Positions 9,943 through 18,860 of a stretch of 40,139 nt of DNA are shown piece by piece. Location of the stretch: contig MGBO01000009.1 in the NCBI GenBank assembly GCA_001788295.1, positions 1 to 40,139 of the forward strand. The letters are read 5' to 3'. This DNA is from Candidatus Roizmanbacteria bacterium RIFOXYC1_FULL_41_16 (GTDB lineage Bacteria > Patescibacteriota > Microgenomatia > UBA1406). The notes beneath the pieces are model-generated. The model did not search any database and was not told the origin of the DNA. It saw only the letters and a list, made by a program, of their open reading frames with translations. Every line of letters starts with the position of its first letter. Positions within the stretch are counted from its first letter, which is position 1. The position numbers and the translations under genes are program-made.

Positions 9943-10683
9943 ATGATAATCTCTGTTTTGACTCTATTTCCTCAGGTGATAGAACCTTTTCTTGGCCATA
10001 GTATTATCAAGCGGGCGGTTGAGAAAAACAAAGTACAATTTAATTTAATTAACTGGCGCGATTTGACAACCGACAAGCATCATACAGTGGACGAACATCC
10101 TTATGGTGGTGGTTCAGGAATGCTATTAATGGTCGAACCGTTAGTGAAGGCGATTAAAGCAACCGAGACAAAATTCGGACCAGCCCACAAAATAATGCTT
10201 TCGCCTCAAGGCAATTTGTGGCAGCAAAAAAAAGCGGAACAGATCAGCCGGTCCTTGCACCAAAAACACTTAATGTTGATTTGTGGCCATTATGAAGGTT
10301 TTGACGAACGGCTTCTTCACTATATTAATGAACAGATCAGTATTGGGGAGTATGTGTTGTCTAGCGGAGAGAGTGCAGCAGTAGTCATTGTTGACTCTTT
10401 AGTGCGTTTGCTGCCCGGAGTTTTGAAAAAAAACGACGCCACTACCGATGAGAGTTTTATGCAGGTTGACCGTCAACGTCTTTATGAATTGACTGACGAT
10501 AAAGAGGTTCTGAAACAACCAGAAGAAACAGTAACTTTATTTGAGTATCCGCAATATACGAAACCGGAAAATTTTCAAGGCCATTTGGTTCCAAAGGTAT
10601 TATTATCAGGAAATCACGCTGAAATTCAAAAATGGCGCTATCAACAAGCCTGGAAAAAAACTAAAATCAGACAAAAGAAGTAA
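9943..10683 (+). CDS. trmD: tRNA (guanine-N1)-methyltransferase
   Basis: MIISVLTLFPQ, DEHPYGGGSGMLL, LICGHYEGFDERL, SIGEYVLSSGESAAVVIVDSLVRLLPGVL. Confidence 0.95.
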   Translation: MIISVLTLFPQVIEPFLGHSIIKRAVEKNKVQFNLINWRDLTTDKHHTVDEHPYGGGSGMLLMVEPLVKAIKATETKFGPAHKIMLSPQGNLWQQKKAEQISRSLHQKHLMLICGHYEGFDERLLHYINEQISIGEYVLSSGESAAVVIVDSLVRLLPGVLKKNDATTDESFMQVDRQRLYELTDDKEVLKQPEETVTLFEYPQYTKPENFQGHLVPKVLLSGNHAEIQKWRYQQAWKKTKIRQKK

Positions 10684-10687
10684 GCGT

Positions 10688-11197
10688 TTATTTTTGACGG
10701 CGTAAGAATTTGCCCAATCCACCCATCATAATTGCGAAAGGCAATAACAAAGTTGGCGCTCCTGATTCCGGAATAGTTTGTCCGCCTTTAGTTTGAGTTG
10801 ATTGACTTTGTTCCGGAAAACGATCAATCGAAATTACCTGCCCTCCTTTAGTGGTTACCACCTGACCGGTAGTTTCTTTCGGTTCAAGCGCTTGTTTCAT
10901 TTCAGTCACCGGCGTGCCAGTTTCCTGAACTTCTGCCACTTCAATAGATGTTTGTTTTGGTTCTTTTGTGGGAGTTGGTGTGGGAGTGGTCTTTTTGAAA
11001 ATTCCCGCAATTCGATCAATCAAGCCGGGTTTTTTAGTGGGAACCGCAGTTGGTACTGGAGTTGGCGTCACCTGCTCAGTTACTGTTTTAGTTTGAGTTC
11101 GTCCTGGTAATCTAATTCGGCCAATGGCCAAACCAATAATCACCACGAAAAAAACCAAACCTAAGAAAAAAGCAATTACGCTTCGTAATTCTGACAT
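10688..11197 (-). CDS. surface protein with Pro/Thr-rich linker and C-terminal sorting-like signal
   Basis: N-terminal TM, PTPTPTKEP low-complexity linker, C-terminal IPESGAPTLLLPFAIMMGGLGKFLRRQK (motif-hydrophobic-basic tail). Confidence 0.6.
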   Translation of the reverse strand: MSELRSVIAFFLGLVFFVVIIGLAIGRIRLPGRTQTKTVTEQVTPTPVPTAVPTKKPGLIDRIAGIFKKTTPTPTPTKEPKQTSIEVAEVQETGTPVTEMKQALEPKETTGQVVTTKGGQVISIDRFPEQSQSTQTKGGQTIPESGAPTLLLPFAIMMGGLGKFLRRQK

Positions 11198-11254
11198 GAC
11201 TTATAGTATATCAGACGAAAGGTAAAAACGCAATTTATATATAATCCTTAGTGT

Positions 11255-12478
11255 ATGTCTCTCAAATACAAGATCGCCTATAATACCTTAGTCCAATTTA
11301 TTGGCCGGTTTGCCACTTCGCTGATTGGCTTTGTCACCACGCTGATTTTGGCTCGATACCTTGGTGCCGGAGCCTATGGAATCTATTCCAAAATCTACAC
11401 TCTGGTCGCTTTTTTTTACCTGTTTATTGATTTTGGTTTAAATGCGGTCTATGTGAGGCGTTACAAAGACAATTTGAGCAAACTAAACCAGGTTTTTGGT
11501 TTGCGCACGTCATTTTTCTTAGTGTCTTTAACTTTGATTAGTTTGTTTCTGCTGCTTTCCGGTAACTTGATTTTCACCGGTCAGCAAAAACTCTGGGTAC
11601 TTTTGTTCTCTCCCACCATTTTGCTTTTTGGTTATTACACCACTCTCAATATTGTCTTTCAGCTCAAGTTGCGCTACGATCTCTCGGTTTTGTCTGCGAT
11701 TATTGGTGGTTTGGCTGGCCTGGTTTTGCTGATTCCGGCCATCAAATACGGTTTGGTTTATGCCATTTTGAGTTTGGTGATTGGTTATCTAATCACGGTT
11801 CTAAGCGCCCTGTTTCTAGCCAATCGCCTCAATCCCTTAAGTTTCAAGCAGTTGGTTTTTGGCAAACAAGACTTTTTTTGGGAAGCCCTGCCCTTGGGGA
11901 TTATGCTTTTTTTAAACACCATGTATACCCGGGCCGATGTTTTTGTGATTGCCGCTTTCCAAGGCGACGCGGCCGTTGGTATTTATAGTCTGGCCTACAA
12001 GTTTTTTGAGTTTCCGCTGGCCTTTGCCGCTTTTTTTGCCAACTCCGTGTTTCCTCATTATGTCAAAGCCTTTGGGAACAATCAGGCCTATTTTTGGAAA
12101 ATCTTTAAAAAAGCCACCCTTTATTTAATCCTGGCTTCGCTGGTTTTTACTTTATGTGGATTTATCATTGCCCCGTTTTTAAAATTGATTAAAGCCGATT
12201 ACATTTTGTCAGTCAAACCGTTGCAGATTTTAGTCTTGTCTTATCCGGTGTTTTTTGCCACCAGCGCTCTTTCCTGGCTGGTTTTTATTTTGAAAAAAGA
12301 AAAGGCCTTGATTGCCGTATATGGATTGAGTTTTATGGTCAATATTGTGGCTAATATTTTGCTCGTGCCGCAATACAGTTATCTGGCGTCCAGCTGGCTC
12401 ACAGTAATAGGTGAAATATTAGTTTTAGTTATGTTGGCCGGCGTTTTATTTGAAAAAAAACACCCTAGAGTTAACTAG
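11255..12478 (+). CDS. polysaccharide biosynthesis flippase (MATE/Wzx-like)
   Basis: 407-aa polytopic protein; LVQFIGRFATSLIGFVTTLILARYLGAGAYGIYSKIYTLVAFF. Confidence 0.85.
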   Translation: MSLKYKIAYNTLVQFIGRFATSLIGFVTTLILARYLGAGAYGIYSKIYTLVAFFYLFIDFGLNAVYVRRYKDNLSKLNQVFGLRTSFFLVSLTLISLFLLLSGNLIFTGQQKLWVLLFSPTILLFGYYTTLNIVFQLKLRYDLSVLSAIIGGLAGLVLLIPAIKYGLVYAILSLVIGYLITVLSALFLANRLNPLSFKQLVFGKQDFFWEALPLGIMLFLNTMYTRADVFVIAAFQGDAAVGIYSLAYKFFEFPLAFAAFFANSVFPHYVKAFGNNQAYFWKIFKKATLYLILASLVFTLCGFIIAPFLKLIKADYILSVKPLQILVLSYPVFFATSALSWLVFILKKEKALIAVYGLSFMVNIVANILLVPQYSYLASSWLTVIGEILVLVMLAGVLFEKKHPRVN

Positions 12479-12484
12479 GGTGTT
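12459..12484. terminator. hairpin terminator overlapping the flippase stop codon, possibly bidirectional
   Basis: AACACCCTAG-AGTTAA-CTAGGGTGTT perfect 10-bp arms preceded by an A-run, between convergent genes. Confidence 0.75.
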
Positions 12485-12500
12485 ATATTATTGTTATTCT

Positions 12501-12872
12501 TTATTGAGTTGTTACTCCAATTGCGCCTTGTGGTGTTGTTTGTAAAGTTCTATTCAATTCCTTACATCTTGTCTGAACGTTGGAACAATTACTTTTACAC
12601 GCCCCCTTGTTAGTTACAGGATCAGTATTGGGATTACCGTCATGATCGAAGAATCTGATTCTTGGTATTGAATTACAATCACTCAAACAGTCTCGAAACA
12701 TTTTATTGCAATTTAATCCTGTTTGCCCACTTGTCCATTGGGCACTGCTTTTATAGGTCATCTTCTGATTAAGCACAAATACGCTCATGCCTACCAAAAT
12801 TATACCGAGCACCAGGGCCACAAATTTCCAGTCAATCTTTTGTTTTTTTCCGGACAGTTTCTTTTTAGCCAT
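12501..12872 (-). CDS. hypothetical secreted/membrane-anchored Cys-containing protein
   Basis: 123-aa ORF with N-terminal TM (IDWKFVALVLGIILVGMSVFVL) and six Cys downstream. Confidence 0.6.
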   Translation of the reverse strand: MAKKKLSGKKQKIDWKFVALVLGIILVGMSVFVLNQKMTYKSSAQWTSGQTGLNCNKMFRDCLSDCNSIPRIRFFDHDGNPNTDPVTNKGACKSNCSNVQTRCKELNRTLQTTPQGAIGVTTQ

Positions 12873-12938
12873 TTTTATTTCAATTAATAATTTATAATTA
12901 CTATCTTAATACAAATATAGTAGCTCAACCAAAAAAAA

Positions 12939-13328
12939 ATGCAAGTCAAATCCGCGCTAACAGTGTTTACCGACGGCGCCAGTTCCGGCAATCCCGGTCC
13001 GGGCTGGGCAATGTATGTCATTGGCAAGTTGAGCAAGCGCGTCCGGATGCCCCACTGTACCAACAACGAGGCCGAATATCAGGCCGTCGTTTCGGCCCTG
13101 GAAGAGCTAATCGCTAGTCCAGAACTATGGCAAGCTTATGAGCAGATTCGGTTTAAAATCGATTCTAATCTGGTGGTTCAGCAGCTCAACGGATTTTTCA
13201 AAGTCAAAAATCAGAGAATGCGGGAGTATGTAGCCAAAATTAATCTGCTCACCGGAGTGATTAAGATTCCGGTGATTTTCCAATATATTCCTCGAGAAGA
13301 GAACCGTGCGGACAAGCTAAAATATTAA
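12939..13328 (+). CDS. ribonuclease H-like protein (RNase HI family)
   Basis: TDGASSGNPGPG, NNEAEYQAV, IDSNLVVQQL, REENRADKL. Confidence 0.9.
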   Translation: MQVKSALTVFTDGASSGNPGPGWAMYVIGKLSKRVRMPHCTNNEAEYQAVVSALEELIASPELWQAYEQIRFKIDSNLVVQQLNGFFKVKNQRMREYVAKINLLTGVIKIPVIFQYIPREENRADKLKY

Positions 13329-13361
13329 TTTTTAGCACTCAAAACTGACTCTTGACAACCC

Positions 13362-13388
13362 TTAGCAGTTATGATAAAAATGTGCTAA
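13362..13388 (+). promoter_or_regulatory. CIRCE-like HrcA operator with candidate -35 (TTGACA 13352-13357)
   Basis: TTAGCAGTT-N9-ATGTGCTAA upstream of groES (CIRCE consensus TTAGCACTC-N9-GAGTGCTAA); extra exact left half-site TTAGCACTC at 13332-13340. Confidence 0.75.
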
Positions 13389-13419
13389 CGAAATTTAATT
13401 ATCAGTTTTTTTCTAAACT

Positions 13420-13728
13420 ATGAAAGGTTCTCAAATCAAACCTTTGTTCGATTACGTGTTAATCAAGCCTGTTGAGGAAGAGGCCAAAACCGCTTCCGGT
13501 ATTGTTCTTCCCGAATCTGCCAAAGAAAAACCTCAAGTGGGTGAGGTCATGGCCATTGGTCCTGGTAAGAGTTGTGGTGAGGATGATTGTTGTGGAGGAG
13601 GCGCCATGTTGGTTAAAAAAGGCGACAAGGTGCTTTACAAAAAATGGGGTGGCAACGAAATCAAGGTTGGTCACGAAGAATGGCTCTTGGTTGAACAAAA
13701 AGATATTATGGCCGTCATTCGACCATAG
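13420..13728 (+). CDS. groES: co-chaperonin GroES
   Basis: IKPLFDYVLIKPVEEEAKTASGIVLPESAKEKPQVGEVMAIGPG; upstream of groEL. Confidence 0.95.
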   Translation: MKGSQIKPLFDYVLIKPVEEEAKTASGIVLPESAKEKPQVGEVMAIGPGKSCGEDDCCGGGAMLVKKGDKVLYKKWGGNEIKVGHEEWLLVEQKDIMAVIRP

Positions 13729-13765
13729 GTCGATGATTTTATTACAAATTTTTTAAAAAAAAGAT

Positions 13766-15430
13766 ATGGCAAAACAAATTGCATTTTCTCAGGACGCCCG
13801 AACCAAACTGATCAACGGCGTCAATCTGTTATCAAAGGCAGTGGTCACTACCCTGGGCCCGCGCGGCCGTAACGTCGCTTTAGACCGCAAATGGGGTGCC
13901 CCCAACGTCGTGCACGACGGGGTGAGCGTAGCCAAAGAGATTGATTTGGAGGACCCATTTGAAAATATGGGCGCTCAATTAGTCAAAGAGGCGGCCAGCA
14001 AGACCAATGATATTGCCGGCGACGGCACCACCACTTCCACTTTGTTAACTCAGGCGATTGTCAACGCCGGGATGGCCAACATCACTGCCGGAACCAATTC
14101 GATGATTTTGCGTCGAGGGCTAGAGTTGGCTTTGGAAAAAGTAGTCGTCGAGCTTCGTAAAATGGCCAAAAAAGTGCCTTTAAACGACAAAGAAGCGATT
14201 ACTCAAGTCGCGACTATCTCAGCCGGTGACGACAAAATCGGCCAGATGATTGCCGAGGCAATTCAAAAAGTCGGTAAAGACGGCGTCGTTACCGTTGAGG
14301 AGGGCAAAGGCTTACAAATGGAGATCGAGTACAAAGAGGGTATGGAGTTTGACCGTGGTTACGCTTCGGCCTACTTTGTTACCGATACAGACAAAATGGT
14401 GGCCGAGATTGAGAACCCTTACATTTTGATTACCGACAAAAAGATTTCGGCAATTGCCGATCTTTTACCGTTTTTGGAAAAGCTGGTCAAAGTTTCCAAA
14501 AATCTGGTCATTGTTGCCGACGAAGTCGACGGCGAAGCTTTGGCCACTCTGGTTGTCAACAAGCTTCGTGGTACTTTCAATGCGGTGGCAGTTAAAGCGC
14601 CTGGTTTTGGCGACCGTCGCAAAGCAATGTTGGAGGATATTGCCATTCTTACCGGCGGCACTGTGATTTCTGAGGATTTGGGTCGCAAACTCGACTCAAT
14701 CGAGCCAGAAGACTGTGGTCGGGCCGACAAGATCTGGATGGACAAAGAAAACTGCCGAATCATCGGCGGCAAAGGCGACAAAACCGCGGTTTTGTCCCGT
14801 ATCAAACAGATTAAGCGGGAAATGGATGCCTCAACTTCGGATTTTGACAAAGAAAAGCTGCAGGAGCGTTTGGCCAAATTATCCGGCGGCGTGGCCGTCA
14901 TCAATGTTGGCGCCTCGACCGAGGTCGAAATGAAAGAGAAAAAAGAACGGGTGAATGATGCGGTTTCGGCGACCAAAGCTGCGCTTGAAGAAGGCATTGT
15001 TGCCGGCGGCGGCGTCGCCTTACTCAAAGCCCGCAAAGTGCTCAAAGCTCTTGCCGAGGAAACAAAAGACCGTGAGGTCCAAACCGGTGTTAATATTGTT
15101 TATCGGGCATTGGCGGAGCCAATGAGAATGTTGGCCACCAATTCCGGCATTGATGCCGGTTGGGTCGTCAACAAAGTTGAGGAAAGCAAGATCGCTGATT
15201 ATGGTTACGACGTGGCTGACCTTACTTTTGGTTCAATGTTCAAAAAAGGAATCATTGATCCGGTTAAAGTGACCAGGAGCGCCATTGAAAATGCCATTTC
15301 GGTTGCCGGAATGATTCTGACGACAGAAGCCCTTGTTACCGATTTACCGGAAAAAGACAAAGAACCGGCTGGCGGCGGCATGGGCGGCGGTATGCCCGGC
15401 GGTATGGGTGGCATGGGTATGGGAATGTAA
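13766..15430 (+). CDS. groEL: chaperonin GroEL
   Basis: full-length GroEL with [43 protein letters not shown]-terminal GGM repeats. Confidence 0.98.
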   Translation: MAKQIAFSQDARTKLINGVNLLSKAVVTTLGPRGRNVALDRKWGAPNVVHDGVSVAKEIDLEDPFENMGAQLVKEAASKTNDIAGDGTTTSTLLTQAIVNAGMANITAGTNSMILRRGLELALEKVVVELRKMAKKVPLNDKEAITQVATISAGDDKIGQMIAEAIQKVGKDGVVTVEEGKGLQMEIEYKEGMEFDRGYASAYFVTDTDKMVAEIENPYILITDKKISAIADLLPFLEKLVKVSKNLVIVADEVDGEALATLVVNKLRGTFNAVAVKAPGFGDRRKAMLEDIAILTGGTVISEDLGRKLDSIEPEDCGRADKIWMDKENCRIIGGKGDKTAVLSRIKQIKREMDASTSDFDKEKLQERLAKLSGGVAVINVGASTEVEMKEKKERVNDAVSATKAALEEGIVAGGGVALLKARKVLKALAEETKDREVQTGVNIVYRALAEPMRMLATNSGIDAGWVVNKVEESKIADYGYDVADLTFGSMFKKGIIDPVKVTRSAIENAISVAGMILTTEALVTDLPEKDKEPAGGGMGGGMPGGMGGMGMGM

Positions 15431-15454
15431 ACAGACCTTTTGTCAGTTAAAAAG

Positions 15455-15481
15455 CCCCGCCTTTTTGGCGGGGTTTTTTTT
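15455..15481 (+). terminator. rho-independent terminator of groESL
   Basis: CCCCGCC-TTTTT-GGCGGGG followed by T-run. Confidence 0.9.
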
Positions 15482-15500
15482 GTCTCGGTTTTTGACCAAT

Positions 15501-15620
15501 TCAAAACCTGGAGGCAATTTTCAGCAGACTCAAGCCAATTAGCATCAAGGCAAACAAAATACTGAGAAATTTCCAATCAATTGGCTCAGCAACCATTTTT
15601 TTAGTTTTTCTTTTGACCAT
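15501..15620 (-). CDS. 39-aa single-TM microprotein
   Basis: MVKRKTKKMVAEPIDWKFLSILFALMLIGLSLLKIASRF; ATG preceded by a sequence near-identical to that of 12501..12872. Confidence 0.45.
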   Translation of the reverse strand: MVKRKTKKMVAEPIDWKFLSILFALMLIGLSLLKIASRF

Positions 15621-15702
15621 TTTTATTTTAATTAATAATAGTCTCAGTATTGTAAATTTAATCTCACTTGTCAAGCTTAGAGAGAGTTGTATATAATAAC
15701 TT

Positions 15703-16287
15703 ATGGCCACTCCTAAAGTTCTCAATTATCGCAACATCACTGTTTCTGGCAAAATTGCCACCGGCACCTCGACTTTGGCGCGCAATCTGGTCAATGTCTT
15801 GGGTTGGCAATATGTTAATGTCGGCGCTCTTCAGCGTGAGTTTGACCGCATGCACGGGATTCACGAAAATAAGCAGGGTGCCGCCTCCCGCACCGATAAG
15901 CATGAGCAGCAAATGGAAGAAATGACCAAAAATAAGCTTACCAAAGAAAATAATTTGGTTTATGAGGCCTGGCTCTCCGGTTTTATTGCCAAAGACATTC
16001 CCGGAGTCTTAAAGGTTCTTACAGTCTGTTCCAACGAAGCCATTCGTATTGATCGGGTTGTTAATCGTGACAATATTAGTGTTGAAGAGGCTAAAAATTG
16101 GATCAAGCAACGCGAAAACGAAAATATCACCAAATGGCAAAAGCTCTATGGTCCATACGACTTTTGGGATCCTCAATATTATGATTTGGTTATTGATACT
16201 TATTCTTCCGGCCCGATGGCCACTTTGGGCAAAGTATTAGACAAGTTGGGCTACTCCGGCCCCTTTTCCAAATCGGGAATGGAATAG
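15703..16287 (+). CDS. cytidylate-kinase-like P-loop protein (paralog 1)
   Basis: ITVSGKIATGTSTLARNLVNVLGWQYVNVGALQRE; followed by a paralog. Confidence 0.7.
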   Translation: MATPKVLNYRNITVSGKIATGTSTLARNLVNVLGWQYVNVGALQREFDRMHGIHENKQGAASRTDKHEQQMEEMTKNKLTKENNLVYEAWLSGFIAKDIPGVLKVLTVCSNEAIRIDRVVNRDNISVEEAKNWIKQRENENITKWQKLYGPYDFWDPQYYDLVIDTYSSGPMATLGKVLDKLGYSGPFSKSGME

Positions 16288-16293
16288 GTTGAT

Positions 16294-16827
16294 ATGGCAA
16301 TCCGTAAATTTGACAAAGTGACCATTTCCGGCCAAATCTGTACCGGCAAGACCACTCTTTACAAAGCCCTTGGACAAAAATTAAACTGGCAGACTTTTTC
16401 CACCGGCCAGTTTTTCCGCGATTACGCGGCCAAACACGAGCTTGATTTGGAAGCCGCTCAAGAACAAAATGCCACTATTACTAAAAAAATCGATTATCAG
16501 GTCCGTGATTTATTAAGAACCAAAAAGCATATTATTGTTGAAGGGTGGCTCGCCGGCATCATGGCCGCCAACACCCCGGGGGTGTTACGGATTCTTCTGA
16601 CGTGCCAAGATGCCAAACGGGAAAAGCGTTTTGCTAATCGGGAGAATGTGGAGGTTAAAGAGGCGGTTCAACGGGTAAGTGAGCGTGATTCCAGCTGGTT
16701 GGCTGAGATCAAAAAAATTTACCGGCGCGACGATGTTTTTAATCCCAAGCATTATGATCTAGTAATTGATACTTCCAAGCTTAAGCCGGCCCAAATTCTG
16801 GACAAGGTTCTTAATGCTCTGTCATAG
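16294..16827 (+). CDS. cytidylate-kinase-like P-loop protein (paralog 2)
   Basis: VTISGQICTGKTTLYKALGQKLNWQTFSTGQFFRDY; canonical GKT in P-loop; shared HYDLVIDT near the C-terminus. Confidence 0.7.
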   Translation: MAIRKFDKVTISGQICTGKTTLYKALGQKLNWQTFSTGQFFRDYAAKHELDLEAAQEQNATITKKIDYQVRDLLRTKKHIIVEGWLAGIMAANTPGVLRILLTCQDAKREKRFANRENVEVKEAVQRVSERDSSWLAEIKKIYRRDDVFNPKHYDLVIDTSKLKPAQILDKVLNALS

Positions 16828-16864
16828 TTATTGTATTGACAGATACAATAATCTTTGCTAAAGT
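16828..16864 (+). promoter_or_regulatory. sod promoter with overlapping palindromic operator candidate
   Basis: TTATTGTAT-TGACAG-ATACAATAA perfect inverted repeat (16828-16851) overlapping TTGACA -35 (16836-16841); TAAAGT -10 candidate (16859-16864), 17-bp spacing. Confidence 0.6.
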
Positions 16865-16870
16865 GAGATT

Positions 16871-17455
16871 ATGAACAACCATACTTTACCCAAACTTAAT
16901 TACGATTACGATGCTCTGGAGCCTTATATCGATGCCAAAACTATGGAGATTCATCACACCAAGCACCATCAGGCTTATGTTGATAATCTTAACGCCGTGT
17001 TAATTAAATTTCCCCAATATCAAACAGTCGTCCTTGAAGATTTACTTGGCAAGCTCGAAACTCTAGAAATGCCTGAGGCCGATAAGACAGTCCTGCGCAA
17101 TCATGGCGGCGGCCATCTCAATCATTCTTTCTTTTGGCAAATTCTTTCTCCCCAAAACCAAAAAGACGCGGCGCTTATAAAACGAATTGAACAAGAATAC
17201 CGCTCGCTGGGGGAGTTTCGAGACTTGTTTAGCCAAACAGCTGCCAAGCATTTTGGCAGCGGTTGGGCCTGGTTGGTAATAAAGCCGTCTGGCAATCTCG
17301 AGATTTACAGTACTTCTAATCAGGACAGTCCTTATCTGCAAGGCGACAAGCCCCTAATTGCCCTTGATCTTTGGGAGCATAGCTATTACCTCAAATACCA
17401 AAACCGCCGCCTTGAGTATATCCAGGCTTTCTGGCAAGTTTTTAAGCTGATTTAA
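16871..17455 (+). CDS. Fe/Mn superoxide dismutase
   Basis: LPKLNYDYDALEPYIDAKTMEIHHTKHHQAYVDNLN, GGGHLNHSFFWQ, FGSGWAWLV, DLWEHSYYLKYQNRR. Confidence 0.96.
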   Translation: MNNHTLPKLNYDYDALEPYIDAKTMEIHHTKHHQAYVDNLNAVLIKFPQYQTVVLEDLLGKLETLEMPEADKTVLRNHGGGHLNHSFFWQILSPQNQKDAALIKRIEQEYRSLGEFRDLFSQTAAKHFGSGWAWLVIKPSGNLEIYSTSNQDSPYLQGDKPLIALDLWEHSYYLKYQNRRLEYIQAFWQVFKLI

Positions 17456-17468
17456 TATTGCTTATAGT

Positions 17469-17726
17469 TTGTATTTACGATACCATCTTCTTATGAATGG
17501 TGAAATTGAGTCACTTGAACCAATAGTGAAAACAGACGGTTGGTTTACCAGTATAGCTAATTTTGTCCGTGAGTTTCTTTCGACAAAACCAAAAGAACCC
17601 CCAAAAACTGCTGCTACAGAATTAGATTTGTCTGCTTATAATCAATGGAAGAAAAGTCCAGTTCAAGAATTGAGTGAAACAAACAGAATAAAAGGCCCAG
17701 ACCATACCGACTATTCTAAGTATTAA
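17469..17726 (+). CDS. small hypothetical protein
   Basis: 85-aa ORF; likely start at 17493 (MNGEIES...). Confidence 0.4.
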   Translation: MYLRYHLLMNGEIESLEPIVKTDGWFTSIANFVREFLSTKPKEPPKTAATELDLSAYNQWKKSPVQELSETNRIKGPDHTDYSKY

Positions 17727-17762
17727 CCTCTACTGTTGGGATTTTTTGTATACTGAAAGCAA

Positions 17763-18854
17763 ATGGATTTTCAGATTAACAAACTCAAAGAAACGGTTCT
17801 AAAAGCCAAGTTGCCACCCGAGTTGGAGGCAAAAGTCAGTACCCAGCTGGAGCGGCTCAGCTTGTCCTTGCGCTCTGGTCAGGCTAGTTCTTACGGCTAT
17901 TATGAACAAACCACTAGCTACATCGAGTGGCTGGTCAATTTGCCCTGGACCAAAAACAGCCAAGACATTTTAGACATTGCCAGAGCCAAAACTGTTTTTG
18001 ACAAAAATCATTACGGTTTAAACCAAATCAAGCAGCGGATTTTGGAATTCTTATCCGTCATCATCCTCCAGCGCCAGTTCCAAATCGGGAATGGAACAGA
18101 GCATAATAGCGGGCAGTTTACTCCGCTTCACAACGATCACAAGCAGTCATTTCGTGCTCCCATTCTTTGTTTTGTGGGCTTGGTGGGGACTGGTAAAACC
18201 ACGATGGCGGTTTCAATGGCTGAGGCCCTAAATCGCCAGCTAGTCCGAATTCCCTTTGGCGGCCTGGCTTCGGCTCTGGATTTGCGCGGTCTGTCCCGCA
18301 TCCATTCTGAGGCCGAACCCGGAATCATTATTAAGGCCCTACGTCGGGTGCAGGTCAACAATCCGGTGATTCTCTTGGATGAGCTTGATAGAGTGTCTGA
18401 GGATAAGCGTCAGGAAATTATGGGTGTGTTGGTGGAGTTACTTGATCCGGAGCAAAACAAAGCCTTTACCGATCATTATGTCGATTACCCGTTTGACCTG
18501 TCGCAGTCGATTTTTGTGGCAACGGCTAATAACACGGACAAAATCGCCACGGCAGTCATGGACCGGTTAGAAGTCATTCAGATGCCCTCCTATACGGATG
18601 AGGAAAAAATCCACATTGGCAAGCAGTATCTATTGCCCTCAGCCATCAAAGAAGCCGGCCTGAGTCCGCAACACCTGAAAATCGATGATGCCGTTTGGCC
18701 AGTGCTCATCCGGCCGCTCGGGTTTGACGCCGGCATCCGCACTCTCAAGCGAATTACCCAAACCATTGTCCGCAAAACCGCCTGGAAAATCCTTAATCAC
18801 GAGGGCAACGCTTTTACGGTCAACAGCGCCAATTACCGTGAGTTTGTCGAGTAA
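17763..18854 (+). CDS. Lon-like AAA+ ATPase lacking the protease domain
   Basis: YIEWLVNLPWTK, GLVGTGKTTMAVSMAEAL, VILLDELDRVSEDKRQEIMGVLVELLDPEQNKAFTDHYVDYPFDLSQSIFVATAN; ORF ends right after the AAA lid. Confidence 0.85.
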   Translation: MDFQINKLKETVLKAKLPPELEAKVSTQLERLSLSLRSGQASSYGYYEQTTSYIEWLVNLPWTKNSQDILDIARAKTVFDKNHYGLNQIKQRILEFLSVIILQRQFQIGNGTEHNSGQFTPLHNDHKQSFRAPILCFVGLVGTGKTTMAVSMAEALNRQLVRIPFGGLASALDLRGLSRIHSEAEPGIIIKALRRVQVNNPVILLDELDRVSEDKRQEIMGVLVELLDPEQNKAFTDHYVDYPFDLSQSIFVATANNTDKIATAVMDRLEVIQMPSYTDEEKIHIGKQYLLPSAIKEAGLSPQHLKIDDAVWPVLIRPLGFDAGIRTLKRITQTIVRKTAWKILNHEGNAFTVNSANYREFVE

Positions 18855-18860
18855 ATTGGT

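Noticed and set aside
14419-15045. 208-aa antisense ORF inside groEL
   Set aside because: Composition (Ser/Pro-rich) is typical of a mirror frame of a strongly codon-biased gene; groEL is clearly the coding strand.
15355-15430. GGM-rich repeats at groEL 3' end
   Set aside because: Normal GroEL C-terminal tail, not a novel repeat.
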